64,000 bases of DNA, from contig JAJDCQ010000185.1 of the NCBI GenBank assembly GCA_029260755.1, positions 1-64,000 on the forward strand, in the 5' to 3' direction. Each line of letters begins with the position of its first letter. The stretch's first letter is position 1. The stretch comes from Planctomycetota bacterium (GTDB lineage: Bacteria > Planctomycetota > J058 > JAJDCQ01). The notes beneath the pieces were generated by a model. The model saw nothing but the letters and a program-made list of their open reading frames with translations, did not search any database and was not told where the DNA came from. Made by a program: the position numbers and the translations under genes. Shown piece after piece: positions 1 through 9,900 of this stretch.

Positions 1-74
1 TCGGTCACGCGAGGCGACGGGAGCCAAGAGAAGGAGCGCCGGGATCGGTCCGCGACGGGGCATCATCCGAAGCT

Positions 75-108
75 GCTCCGTGCCTCCGTGCCTCCGTGGT
101 TCCATCTC
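75..108. repeat. CACGGAG-family intergenic repeat, single arm
   Basis: This tract is built from repeated CTCCGTG units ending in CCGTGGTTCCAT. Its reverse complement closely matches the tract at 2424-2459, sharing GATGGAACCACG and GGCACGGAGG. It is an isolated copy of the repeat family that also forms the large inverted repeat at 2323-2610. The rest of 1-276 shows no convincing gene. Confidence 0.7.
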
Positions 109-276
109 TTCATCGACCTGAGCGAAGTTGATATGCCCTGCCTGCATCATTCACGAGCCTCGGCTGCGGTCGGCTGCGGGCCCACTGGGCTGCGTCCTCG
201 GGCCGAATCGGCGCTCGCACGCCAAAGAGCTAGGCTGGGCCGCTCGAGCCAGCCAGAACGGGAGAAGATCGTCGAC

Positions 277-783
277 ATGTCGGATCAGAAGGACGGCGAG
301 AAGAAGCGCTTCTTCGTGGGCGGGAACACCTACGAGGTGAAGGACTCGCTCCGCGCGATCGGATTCCAGTGGGACCGCGCCAAGAAGCGATGGTGGCGCG
401 AGATCCCGCTCGAGGAGCTCGAGGTGGCGAAGTCGGCGATCGAGAGCCTCGGCGTGACCGTCCACGTCGAGGGCGAGGAGCCGCCGGCCGCCGCGAAGGC
501 GAAGCCCAAGAACGCACCGGCGGGGCCGCGCCTGGTCGTCGGCGGCAAGACCTATCCGGTGAAGCAGGAGATCAAGGAGCTCGGCTTCCGGTGGGACCGC
601 GAGAGCAAGAGCTGGTGGCGCGCGGCGACCGCCGACGAGGTGGCCGAGCTGAAGGCGAGCCTCGAGGCGCTCGGCGCCGAGCTCACCGTCGACTACATCG
701 AGGAATCGGCGCCGGCCGACGCTCCCGGTGAGGCCGCCGGCGGCGGGGCGAGCGACGGCACGAGCGACGCGGGGAGCTCGTAG
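277..783 (+). CDS. Tandem DUF5710-like repeat protein
   Basis: A 168-residue cytoplasmic protein made of two copies of a module of about 55 residues (roughly residues 10-65 and 85-140). Each copy has the pattern GG-x-TY-x-VK ... GF-x-WDR-x-x-K-x-WW followed by a helix and a final strand. The GFQWDRAKKRWW and GFRWDRESKSWW cores resemble the LGA-x-WD-x-x-x-K-x-WY core of the DUF5710 family, which is often found in conjugation and phage proteins; that assignment is by motif only. The modules are joined by an Ala/Pro/Lys linker, and the C-terminal 30 residues are acidic, Gly/Ser-rich and probably disordered. The ATG at 277 was chosen because GGAGAAG lies nine bases upstream and because residues encoded further upstream have no resemblance to the modules. 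The tail overlaps the end of the convergent gene on the other strand. The function is unknown. Confidence 0.75.
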   Translation: MSDQKDGEKKRFFVGGNTYEVKDSLRAIGFQWDRAKKRWWREIPLEELEVAKSAIESLGVTVHVEGEEPPAAAKAKPKNAPAGPRLVVGGKTYPVKQEIKELGFRWDRESKSWWRAATADEVAELKASLEALGAELTVDYIEESAPADAPGEAAGGGASDGTSDAGSS

Positions 784-1586
784 CGCCTCGCCGTCCCCGA
801 CACGGGGCACCGGAACGCGAGGACGCACGCGGTGAGCTGCAGGTCCTCATCGTCGCCCTCGCGACCGTGGACCCGGTCGCCGAGCACCGGGTGGCCGATC
901 CCGGCGAGGTGGCGCCGGATCTGGTGCTTTCGCCCCGTCTCGATCCGCACCTCGAGCAGGCTCCGGTCGAGGGCGGGGTCGTGGGCGATCCCGACGGCGT
1001 GGCTGCGCGCCGCGCGCCCCTCGATCGGCGCGTCGATGATCCGAGGCGCCGCGCCGAGCGGGAACGCGCCGTGGACGATCACGCGGTAGCGCTTCTCGAT
1101 CTCGCGCTCGCGGAAGAGGCGCGACAGATCGTCCGCCGTCCCCTTCCCGTGGGCGACGATCATGAGCCCGGTCGCGGCGCGGTCGAGGCGGTGGACGGCG
1201 AACGCCGGGCGCTCGGGCTCGAGGTGCCGCTCGCACCAGCGGTTGATCGTGCAATGGTCGCCCCAGCGGGAGCCCTGCGACAGCATCCCGAACGGCTTGT
1301 GCCAGACGCTGTAGGCGCCCTCGTCGGCGACCAGGGTCGGCGGCGTCGGCTCGGTCGCCAGGACGGCGGGGTCGTAGTGGAGGTGGACGACGTCGCCCCG
1401 GCGAAGCTCGATCGTCGCCCGGCGGAGACGACGCGTGTTTCGACCGCGCGTCAGCCAGACCGCTCCCTTCGCCATCGCGTCCTTGATGCGGCCTCGCGAG
1501 AGCTCGGAGGCCTCCGCGAGACGCTGCACGGCTCCGGCGCGGTCGGCCTCGATCGTGACCGAGACCTGGAGCGGCGAGTCGGGCAC
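693..1586 (-). CDS. RNA pseudouridine synthase, RluA family
   Basis: A 297-residue enzyme expected to convert uridine to pseudouridine in rRNA or tRNA. The N-terminal ~60 residues look like an S4-type RNA-binding segment (SRGRIKDAMAKGAVWLTR). The catalytic domain has the family motif HRLDRAATGLMIVA with the catalytic Asp, and the C-terminal signature GRKHQIRRHLAGIGHPVLGDR minus its last residue or so. The start is taken as GTG at 1586, twelve bases after the stop of the upstream gene; the ribosome site is weak, so the start is uncertain. The gene follows the 205-residue hypothetical protein on the same strand and is probably co-transcribed with it. Its Ala/Pro-rich C-terminal tail overlaps by 91 bp the tail of the convergent gene. 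The modified position in RNA cannot be told from the sequence. Confidence 0.85.
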   Translation of the reverse strand: MPDSPLQVSVTIEADRAGAVQRLAEASELSRGRIKDAMAKGAVWLTRGRNTRRLRRATIELRRGDVVHLHYDPAVLATEPTPPTLVADEGAYSVWHKPFGMLSQGSRWGDHCTINRWCERHLEPERPAFAVHRLDRAATGLMIVAHGKGTADDLSRLFREREIEKRYRVIVHGAFPLGAAPRIIDAPIEGRAARSHAVGIAHDPALDRSLLEVRIETGRKHQIRRHLAGIGHPVLGDRVHGREGDDEDLQLTACVLAFRCPVSGTARRYELPASLVPSLAPPPAASPGASAGADSSM

Positions 1587-1597
1587 CGTCGCGACGC

Positions 1598-2215
1598 CTA
1601 CTCGACGCGGAGCTCGCCGACGAAGCGAGCGCCGCCGCCGAGCCACGGCAGGCTCGCGATCGCGTCGCGGCCGAACGCCACCGTGAGCTCGAAGGTGAGC
1701 AGGTCGAGGGTCGCCTCGGTGAGCTCGGTCCAGGGGACGAACTCGGGGCGGTCGGCCCGATCGCTCGATCGCGGCGTCGCGAACGTGACGCCGAACGCGC
1801 TCAGGCGGACCAGCTCGAACGCCGGCTCGCCGCCGGGACGTCCGGGCGGTCGAAGGGCGATCGCGTCGAGGTAGAGCTGCCGCCGGCCGTCGGCGTGGCG
1901 TCGGTCCAGCTCGGCGTCGGAGCGGACGAACTCGAACCCGCGCCCGATCAGCAGCTCCTCGGCGATCCCGAGCCGCGCGGCGCCCTCGGGCGAGAGATGG
2001 ACCGAGACCTCGCCGCTGTCGAGGCTGAGGGTGGCGCTCCGCACCTCGGAGCCGACGGCGAGGAGGAGCTCCTGCTCGGAGCTCGCCGAGAGGAGGCGCA
2101 GGCCGTCGGGCTCGCAGCGCAGGAGCGTGCCCGCCGTCTGGACGATGGGGCAGCACGGCGCCCGGGTGACGAGCTCGGTGCCTGCCAGGATGATCCGGTC
2201 GTGATGCTCCGGCAT
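1598..2215 (-). CDS. Hypothetical protein
   Basis: A 205-residue protein not recognised by family. It begins with ATG preceded by GGAGGCGG at a good distance. It has no signal peptide and no membrane segment. It contains a short CCP motif near residue 21 and alternating beta-type stretches separated by polar loops, suggesting a small, mostly beta fold. It sits immediately upstream of the pseudouridine synthase, with eleven bases between them, so the two form a likely operon. Third-position GC is as high as in its neighbours, supporting a real gene. No function is proposed. Confidence 0.65.
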   Translation of the reverse strand: MPEHHDRIILAGTELVTRAPCCPIVQTAGTLLRCEPDGLRLLSASSEQELLLAVGSEVRSATLSLDSGEVSVHLSPEGAARLGIAEELLIGRGFEFVRSDAELDRRHADGRRQLYLDAIALRPPGRPGGEPAFELVRLSAFGVTFATPRSSDRADRPEFVPWTELTEATLDLLTFELTVAFGRDAIASLPWLGGGARFVGELRVE

Positions 2216-2621
2216 CGGGTCCGCCTCCGGTCGTCACCGGGTGGCGCAGGATACCGTCCCGCCGTCGGGGGCGCGACCCCGAGCGCGCGAGACGGTGTGT
2301 GGCGCGGTTGGTGCCCGTGGTTTCGCCTTCGGCGAAGAGGATGACACCACGGAGGCACGGAGAGCACGGAGGATTCACGGAGACGCGCGGGCAGCGCCTA
2401 CCGGGTTCGTGTCACTTCGCGACGAGGATGGAACCACGAAGGCACGGAGGCACGGAGGAGCCTCGGGTGCGCCTGATCTCCGTGGAAGAGAACGGACGGA
2501 CGGGCGGACGGAAGGGCGCGCCAGCCAGGGACGAGCTCCTCGCGTCTTTCTCCGTGAATCCTCCGTGTCCTCCGTGTCTCCGTGGTGACATCCTCCCTCG
2601 CCGAAGGCGAGCCGCCCTCGG
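2216..2621. other. Intergenic region holding an inverted repeat element
   Basis: About 400 bases without a credible gene between the convergent-side hypothetical gene and the large kinase gene. Almost all of it is taken up by the paired repeat element at 2323-2610. The longer open frames crossing it are shadows made from the repeat units. Confidence 0.7.
2323..2610. repeat. Large imperfect inverted repeat of CACGGAG units
   Basis: The left core arm at 2346-2382 and the reverse complement of the right core arm at 2550-2586 match at 34 of 37 positions. Both begin ACCACGGAG and end GGATTCACGGAG. Similarity continues outwards through a TCGCCTTCGGCGA-like palindrome on each side (2323-2345 and 2587-2610). 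The 167-base centre holds a further unit at 2424-2459 that matches the tract at 75-108. A transcript could fold into one long hairpin. Tracts of this CCACGGAGGCACGGAG type occur between genes in several environmental bacterial phyla, but I know of no assigned function. Confidence 0.8.
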
Positions 2622-5600
2622 CTAGTCGCGCGGCTCGACACGATAGAGGTCGACCGAGCGGGCGCCCGGCGCCACGACGGCGATCCGGGGCTTGCGCGCC
2701 TTCGGGTCGAGCGTGGCGAGGGCGACGGCGTCGACGACGGCGACGAGCGCGCCATCTCCGGCGGCGTGGAGACGGAGCTGGCCCCCGACCACCGCGGCGA
2801 CGAGGCGCGGGTTCGCGTCGGCGAGCACGGCGGGGCCCGGCTCGATGAACCACGCCGTTTCGACGTCGACGAACCGGAGGAGGGGAGCCTTCTCGCCGGC
2901 CTTGGGCGGCGCGAGGTCCGTCGGGATCGCGACCTGCCGGGCGCCGGTCGGCCCGCCGAGGACGACCCGCTCTCCGTCGGGGAACGCGAGCGAGTCGAGC
3001 TGGCTGCCCTTGGGCCAGAGCCAGTTGAAGAGGGCGACCGTCTCGAGGGCGTAGCCCTCGCCGAGCTCGGGGGCCTTCGGCACGATGTCGACGATCGAGA
3101 GCCGGGTACCCTTCGAGGGGGTCCAGGCGATGCCGAGGCGGCCGCTCGGCGACCAGGCGGCCGTCCGGATCGCGCCCTGGAGCTCTCGTTCGGCGATGAC
3201 GGCGCCCGCGGGGCTGAAGACGCGCACGGTCGCCCCGGACCAGAGCGCGACGACGCCGTCGCCGGGCCGCAGGGCGAAGCCCGCCGCGTCGGTCGTCCCG
3301 GTCTCGACGATCTCGAGCGGCCTTCGCCCGCTCGTCTTCCAGACGACCAGCTGCCCGGTGCAGGTCGCCGCGACCAGCTTCGTGCCGGCGTCGAAGAAGG
3401 CGACGCCGACGATCGGGGCGTCGACCTCGAACCGGCGATACACCTTCGGACGGCGAGCCGACGCGCTCCAGAGGACGACGTCGCCATCGGCGTGACCGAC
3501 CGCCAGGTAGCGGCCTCTTGGATCCCACGCGAGCGTGGTGACCACGCCCGGCGGATCGTCCTCGATCGTCGTCGAGCCCTCGAGGACGGCGACGTGGCTC
3601 GGGTCGGTCGACGGGGCCGGCGTCGGCCCCTCGGGGTCCGGCGCGGGGTCGGCCGGCGGCGTCGCTCCGCCCGGGTCCGGCCTCTCGGGCCCCGGATCCG
3701 GGACCTTGCGCGGGGTCGCCCCGCGCCGCGCGACGCCACGGCGGGCGAGCTCGGGGGCGAGGTGCTCGAGCAGGCCAGCGTCGCGGGCGCGCTCCACCTC
3801 GGCGAGGTGCTGCTTCTTGATGTGGGCCTGGAACTTCGGGATGCCGTGGCGTCCCAGGACGGCCCAGATGGTCGCCAGCCTGCGCCGGCGGTCGGCGTCC
3901 GTAGAGCCGGACGGGTGGTGTCCTCGGACCTTCCGATCGAAGATCACCCAGCCGTAGTAGCGGTCGCTCCGGTCGACGAACGCCCAGATGTCGCCGGTCG
4001 TCTTCTTGTCGGGTTGCCTGTTCGACCAGAAGTGACAGACGTCGCCCTCGATCTTCTGGAGCCTGATGCCGCCGTCCCAGTTGAAGCTGGCGACGCCGGT
4101 CGGGTCCTCGCGGAGCCCGGCCGCGTAGGCTCGGCGGAAGACGTCGAGGTCGTCGATGATCCGCTTCCACCGGGCGCGCTCGGTCTCGGTCCGCGGGTCG
4201 TCGCCGAGCGAGTCCGTGAGGGCCTCGCGGGCCGCCGGGACGGTGAATGCGCCGCGGTCGATGAGCTGGTGCATCCGCCGGCGAAGCGCGATCCCGCCCG
4301 GCCCGAGCTCCGCCTCCTCGAGCTCGGGGAGGAGGTGGTCGATCAGACCGCGCGCGCGCGCCTCGGCGGTCATCTCCGCGAGGGCGACGTTGAGGCTCGG
4401 GTAGACGGGCGCGTCGTTTCTCGGTCGGAGGAGCCACGCGGCGGCCATCCGGCGAAGGGTCGCGTCGCGATCCGGCGCGGGCTCCTTGCTGGCCTCGTAC
4501 CACATATTCCCGAACTTGCTGTCCATGCCGTCGATCAACTGGTCGACCGGCACGCGCTTGATCGGGTCGTCCGGCTCGGCCGTTCCCGCGTCGGGCTCGA
4601 AGATCGCGACCCCGTCCTCGATGCGTTGCAGGCGCAGCCAGCGGTTGAGCAGGTGCACGCTCGTATCCGCGTTGGGGTTCGAGTAGCCGTACTCGACCGC
4701 GCGCGGATCCGCCTCCATCGTCGCGCGGGCGCGAGTGACCCACGAGGTCAGGTCGTCGACGATCGTCTTCCAGCGGGCGAGCTCGCGTCCGAGGTCGGAG
4801 TCGGCGTCGGGCCGGCGCTCGGCGAGACGCACGAGGAGATCGGAGGCGCGCTCGAGGCCGCCGCTCGTCAGGCGGCGCATCCGGCCGCGGAGATCGAGGG
4901 CATCGGTCGGGATCGCGGACGGCGGCGACGCCTCGGCCTCCGGGGTCGGCTTCTGCGGAGGCCGAGGGACCGCCTCCGGATCGCGGATGGCGAGCTCGGG
5001 GCGGAGGTGCTCGATGACGCCAGCGTCGCGCGCCTGGACAACCAGGCGGGCCTGCCGCCACCGCTCGGCCTCCGCGGCGACGCCGACCGCTCTGTTCTCG
5101 GCGCGAAGAAGCCAGCTGGTCGCGACGCGGCGGAGCTGCTCGGCCGTGGTCGGCGCGGGTGGGGCGAGCGTGGCCAGGGCCGTCTGGTACCAGTGGATGC
5201 CGTACAGGCGGTCGACGTCGGCGAGGAGCCGCTCGATCGTCCCCGACCTGGGCGTCGGGGGCCGGGGCTCGTCGAGCGGCCAGGCGTAGAGGACGCCGTC
5301 CTCGTCGACCTCCTGGATCCGATCGTCGGTGGTCAGCTGGAGGACGGACGGCTTGCTGTGCAGCGTCGCGGTGATCGCCGTGTTCACCGCCTCGAGGTCG
5401 TCGAGGATGCGCGTCCAGCGGGCCCGCTCCTCGGCGACCGCGGCGTGGGGCGACCGGGAGGTCACATCGTCGAGGACGCCGCGGGCCGCGGGGATCGAGC
5501 CGCGCGCCGCGAGGCGCATCTCGGCCCGGACCCACAGGACGTCCTCGTGCGGGTCGGTCTCGCGGACCGACGGATCGGCGGGCGACATCTCGACGCTCGG

Positions 5601-6833
5601 CCCGGCATCCGGCGCCACGTCGGCCGGCGGCTCGTCGGCTGGCGGCGCGGGCGGTCTCGTCGTCGTCGGCTCCGCCGTCCGCGGCGACTCGGGGGAGGTG
5701 GCGCTGTCCGCCGCCGAGCTCACCGTCGCCGGGGCGGGGTCCTCGCGACCGAGCAGGACCACCATCCCGAAGCTCGCCACGAACGCGACCACCACGAACG
5801 CGCCGAGCGCGAGCGTCGGCGAGATGGCTCGAGGATCCTCTCGGGGCGGCTCGGTCGACTCGGTCGGCGCGGTCGGTGCGGCCTGGGCGACGCGTCGGCT
5901 CGAGCGCCGGGTGCGTTGACTGGGCGGACGCGCGGGGGCGGCGACGACGGCCCTCGGCGCGCTCGCCTCGGCGATGACCCGCTCGAGCTCGTCCGCGAGC
6001 GCCGACGCCTTCGGAAACCGCTCGGCGCTCTCCTTGGCGAGGCATCGGTCGATCGCGGCGGCGAGGCGCGGCGGGAAGCCGCCGCCCGCGAGCTTCGGCG
6101 CCGGGTCGACGAGGATCTTGGTGAACGTCTCGACGGCCGAGGCGCCGTGGAACGGGAGCTGCCCGGTGAGCGCCTGAAAGAGGATGACGCCGAGCGACCA
6201 GACGTCGGACGCCGGGCCGATCTGCTCGCGCAGGCCCTGCACCTGCTCGGGCGCCATGTAGCCCGGTGTCCCCAGGGTCTCGCCCGTCAGGGTGAGGCGC
6301 TGCTGCGCGCCCTGATCGGCGGCGAGGCCGAAGTCGGTGACGACCGGGCGCGGCGAGTGCTCGCGCCCCTCGGCGCTCAGGAGGATGTTCGCGGGCTTGA
6401 TGTCGCGATGGATGATCCCGTGCTTGTGCGCGTGGTGGAGGGCACGGGCGACCTCGGCGCCTACCGCCGCGACTCGCACCGGCGACGGCTTCCGGGCGAG
6501 CCACGCGGTGAGCGGCTCGCCCTCGACGAAGTCCATCACGATGAAGGGGTCGCCGTCGCGCTCGCCGAACTCGTGGATGCCGACGATGCCGCGATGGTTG
6601 AGCTTGGCGGTGGCGCGCGCCTCGAGCTGGAACCGCTGGAGATCCTCGGGGAGGACGCCCGTCCGGGCGAGGAGGAGCTTGATCGCGACGAGCCGGCTCG
6701 TCGGCGCGTCCCAGCAGCGGTAGACGATGCCCATGCCGCCGCGACCGAGCTCGGACAGAACGAGGTAACGTCCGAACTGCCGGCTCGGATCGGTGCTCGC
6801 TCGGACGATCTCGGACTCGGTCCGCTGGTCCAC
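2622..6833 (-). CDS. Receptor Ser/Thr protein kinase with threefold repeat domain and propeller
   Basis: A 1403-residue membrane kinase starting at GTG. Residues 22-285 form a complete PknB-type kinase: GRGGMG glycine loop at 31-36, VAIK lysine at 52, HRD at 142-144, DFG at 167-169 and APEQ at 194-197. A basic Pro/Ala linker leads to one membrane segment (341-361), placing the kinase in the cytoplasm. Outside there is an acidic Pro/Thr-rich stalk and then three copies of an unrecognised domain of about 185 residues (434-616, 646-838, 848-1030). Each has ERARW-x-x-I-x-DDL near its start, a Trp/Tyr-rich middle and a GL-x-x-HL-PEL end. After a second Pro/Asp linker, residues 1080-1400 look like a WD40-type propeller. 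The gene lies just downstream of, and on the same strand as, the three-kinase gene, with 113 bases between them. The ligand and targets are unknown. Confidence 0.9.
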   Translation of the reverse strand: MDQRTESEIVRASTDPSRQFGRYLVLSELGRGGMGIVYRCWDAPTSRLVAIKLLLARTGVLPEDLQRFQLEARATAKLNHRGIVGIHEFGERDGDPFIVMDFVEGEPLTAWLARKPSPVRVAAVGAEVARALHHAHKHGIIHRDIKPANILLSAEGREHSPRPVVTDFGLAADQGAQQRLTLTGETLGTPGYMAPEQVQGLREQIGPASDVWSLGVILFQALTGQLPFHGASAVETFTKILVDPAPKLAGGGFPPRLAAAIDRCLAKESAERFPKASALADELERVIAEASAPRAVVAAPARPPSQRTRRSSRRVAQAAPTAPTESTEPPREDPRAISPTLALGAFVVVAFVASFGMVVLLGREDPAPATVSSAADSATSPESPRTAEPTTTRPPAPPADEPPADVAPDAGPSVEMSPADPSVRETDPHEDVLWVRAEMRLAARGSIPAARGVLDDVTSRSPHAAVAEERARWTRILDDLEAVNTAITATLHSKPSVLQLTTDDRIQEVDEDGVLYAWPLDEPRPPTPRSGTIERLLADVDRLYGIHWYQTALATLAPPAPTTAEQLRRVATSWLLRAENRAVGVAAEAERWRQARLVVQARDAGVIEHLRPELAIRDPEAVPRPPQKPTPEAEASPPSAIPTDALDLRGRMRRLTSGGLERASDLLVRLAERRPDADSDLGRELARWKTIVDDLTSWVTRARATMEADPRAVEYGYSNPNADTSVHLLNRWLRLQRIEDGVAIFEPDAGTAEPDDPIKRVPVDQLIDGMDSKFGNMWYEASKEPAPDRDATLRRMAAAWLLRPRNDAPVYPSLNVALAEMTAEARARGLIDHLLPELEEAELGPGGIALRRRMHQLIDRGAFTVPAAREALTDSLGDDPRTETERARWKRIIDDLDVFRRAYAAGLREDPTGVASFNWDGGIRLQKIEGDVCHFWSNRQPDKKTTGDIWAFVDRSDRYYGWVIFDRKVRGHHPSGSTDADRRRRLATIWAVLGRHGIPKFQAHIKKQHLAEVERARDAGLLEHLAPELARRGVARRGATPRKVPDPGPERPDPGGATPPADPAPDPEGPTPAPSTDPSHVAVLEGSTTIEDDPPGVVTTLAWDPRGRYLAVGHADGDVVLWSASARRPKVYRRFEVDAPIVGVAFFDAGTKLVAATCTGQLVVWKTSGRRPLEIVETGTTDAAGFALRPGDGVVALWSGATVRVFSPAGAVIAERELQGAIRTAAWSPSGRLGIAWTPSKGTRLSIVDIVPKAPELGEGYALETVALFNWLWPKGSQLDSLAFPDGERVVLGGPTGARQVAIPTDLAPPKAGEKAPLLRFVDVETAWFIEPGPAVLADANPRLVAAVVGGQLRLHAAGDGALVAVVDAVALATLDPKARKPRIAVVAPGARSVDLYRVEPRD

Positions 6834-6946
6834 GACGCCGCCCGCGGTTGGAAGCCCAGGCGCCCCGGAGTGGGGCTCCCCGATTGTGGCAGCGCCCCGG
6901 TGTCCGGATCAAACGCGGGGCGGATCGAGACGGCGCGCGGCCGCTC

Positions 6947-9900
6947 TCAGTCGCGCACCCGGGTGACCTCGAACTGATGCCGGGTGACGTTGCCCGCGTC
7001 GTCGGTCGCGCTGAGGACGATCCGGTTCGCGCCCGGGGCGAGCTTCAGCCAGCCGACCCAGTCGCCCTCGCCCGCCGGGCTGAGCGCGGTCCGGCCGACG
7101 ACGACCGTGGCGACCTCGCCGCCGCCCGGATCGGCCACGTGCACGCGGACCCGGACCGACTCGAGGGTCGTCGTCTCGGACGGGTCCGGGCTGATCAGCT
7201 CGACGCTCGGTCCGAGGTCGTCGATCACGACCGGCACGACCCCCGCCGAGCTCGTGTTTCCGAGGAGATCCTCGACGATCACGGGGAGGCCGTCGTCGGC
7301 GGCGAGCGGCTCGACCGTCCCGATCCAGTGCTCGGCGTCCCGTTTCTGGAGGAGCTCGCCTCCGACCTGGACGCGCCGGACGCCGGACGGGTCGGTCACC
7401 CGCAGGATCACCGGGACGCTCCGGCCGGACTGGACCCGGAGCGGCCCGGCGGGGTCGACCACCGAGGCCGCCGGCGGGCTCCGGTCGACCGTGACGCCGA
7501 TCGAGGTCCGGGTCGCGTGACCGGCGGCGTCGGTCACCTCGAGATCGAGGAGGAGGTCGCCGTCCGCCTCGGGGAGCGGGAGGCTCTCGTCGAGGGTGGC
7601 GCGCCGGGTGCCCGAGAGGGCGACCAGGCGCGAGACGAGCTCCGCGGTGCCGAGGCGGACGACGACGGCCAGGTCGTTCGGCCCGTCATCGGAGAGCTCC
7701 GCAATGAGCCGGAAGCTCCGGCCGCGGGTGGCGATCGGCCCGCTCGGCTCCCGGACCGTGACCATCGGGGCCGTGCGGTCGAGGGCGACCGGATGCTCGA
7801 CCGGCTGGGCCGTGTGACCGGCCCGGTCGTCCGCGCCGAGCCGCACCTTCAGCGTGGTCGCGCCGGCGGGGACATCGAGGCTCGCCTCGAATCGGCCGTC
7901 GGTCGCGACCGCGATCGGGACCGGCTCGCGCGCCCTCCCGTCGACGACGAGGGCGAGGACGGCTCGGGCCGGATTCGCGTCGGCGACGACGCCCGAGACG
8001 ACGAGCGGTCCGCCGAACCACTCACGCGGCACCTCGACGCGCGCGAGCCGCGGGGGCTCGGCGTCGACGATGACCGGGATCGTCACGGTGAGCTCGTCGC
8101 CCGGGCCGCGCCGCGCGTGAACGGCGACCTCCACCGCCGGCTCCGCGAGGATGAGCGCGGCCTCGAAGCGCCCGTGCTCGTCGACGGCGCAGGTGATCGG
8201 CGACCCGTGGCCCGAGAGGTGGATCGAGCCGACATCCGGGTCGGAGACGACGCCCCGGACCGTCAGGACCGACTCGGTCAGCACGACCGTCTCACCGGCC
8301 GGCGGGGCGAGCTCGACGAACACGAGCGGCGGCGCGGCGAGGCTCGGCGATCGCCCGCCGGGGTCGCTCGTCCAGCCGGACAGGCTGGCGCCGAGGCAGC
8401 CGAACACGGCGACGAGCAGCATCGTCCCGCCGGCGATCGCCGCGCCGAGGCGGAGGTTCGGACCCTCGTCCCCGCTCGCGGCGCCCCCGGGCGTCTCGAC
8501 CACCTTCGCCGTGTCGCCGCGCGCGGCCGGAGCGGTCTCGACCGGGGCGGTACGTCGGGTCGTGCGGCGACCGGGCCTCGGAGCCGTCGGGCCGTCCGCG
8601 CGGGCGGGCGTCTGCGCGGGCTCCGCGCGCGCCGAGGTCGTCTTCTTCCGCTCGCTTCGACGCGCCTCGCCGGTGGCGGGGTCGGCGTCCGCGTCGGACT
8701 GATGGTCCCACCAGGACGCCTCGAGGCCCTCGAGGAGCGCCTGCGCGGTCTGCGGCCGGACCGCCGGATCCTTCGCGAGGGCGCGGGCGAGCACCTCGCC
8801 GACGGCCGGGGAGACGAGCCCGACGCCGGTCTCGTGGAGCGGTCGCGGCTTGAAGCGGCGGACGGCGAGGACGAGGTCCTTGATCGTGCCGGCGTGGAAC
8901 GCCGGCTCGCCGGTCAGCGCGTAGTGCAGAACCGCCGCGAAGCTGTGGATGTCGCTCCGGCTGTCGACGCTCGCGTCGCGATCGGTCTGCTCCGGAGACG
9001 CGGTCGAGGTGAACTGCTCGCCGTAGCGCTCGACGAACGGGGAGCGGCGCGACCGGGCGAAGTCGGTGTCGAACCCGACCAGCCAGGCGCGGTCGGCGCC
9101 GTCGGCGGCCTCGGTCGAGAAGATCACCGAGGTCGACTTGATCTTGCCGTGCAGGATGCCCGCGTCGTGGGCCCGCTGGAGGCAGGGCAGGAGCTGCTCG
9201 GCCAGGTCGATCACCGCCTCCTCGGAGAGCGGCCCGTCGCGGGCAACGCGGTCGCGGAGCGTCTCGCCCTCGATCCGGTCGAGGACGACGTAGAGGAGGC
9301 CTCCCTCCTCGCCGAAGTCGCGGAGGGTCGCGGTGCGCTCGTGGACGAAGCCCTGGAGCTGCGTGGCGTGGCGGAGGAAGCGCTCGCGGACGCGGGCGCT
9401 CGCATCGGTGGCCACCCGGAGCGACAGCTCGCGCCGGCTCTGGACGTGCCGGACGCGGAAGAGGCTGCCCGAGCGCCCGGTCTTCACGACGCCGAGCACC
9501 TCGTACTTCCCGGCGAAGACGCCGCCGAGGATGTCGCGTGACGAGCGGTAGACGTCGCCGCCGGCCGGGGTCGGCCCGATCGTCGGGAGCGCGCCGGCCG
9601 ACGCGGCGGTGGAGCGCCCCTCGAGCAACCCGAGGAGCTCGAACGCGCTCTTCGGGCGGTCGGCGGGCTCCTTGGCGAGCGCGGCCATCACCGCGCGGAC
9701 GAACGCGGTCGAGATCGGCCGCGCGGCGACCTCCTCGAGCGGGGTCGGCGGCTCCATCACGATCCGGACGATGAGCTGCTGCTCGGTGTCGCCGCCGATC
9801 GGGAGGTGGCCGGAGACGAGCTCGTAGAGGACGCACCCGATGCTGTAGACATCGCTTCGGACGTCGACGGGGTCGCCCGTCGCCTGCTCGGGCGACATGT

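Noticed and set aside
2398-6912. 1504-codon open frame on the minus strand overlapping the kinase gene
   Set aside because: It is an out-of-frame shadow rich in Arg and Pro with no domain motifs; the kinase frame 2622-6833 carries all the conserved residues.
6834-6946. Terminator between the two large kinase genes
   Set aside because: Only short, poor GC stems were found; the genes may be co-transcribed.
2766-6977. 1403-codon open frame on the plus strand opposite the kinase
   Set aside because: High GC produces long antisense frames; composition is Arg/Gly/Asp with no family signal.
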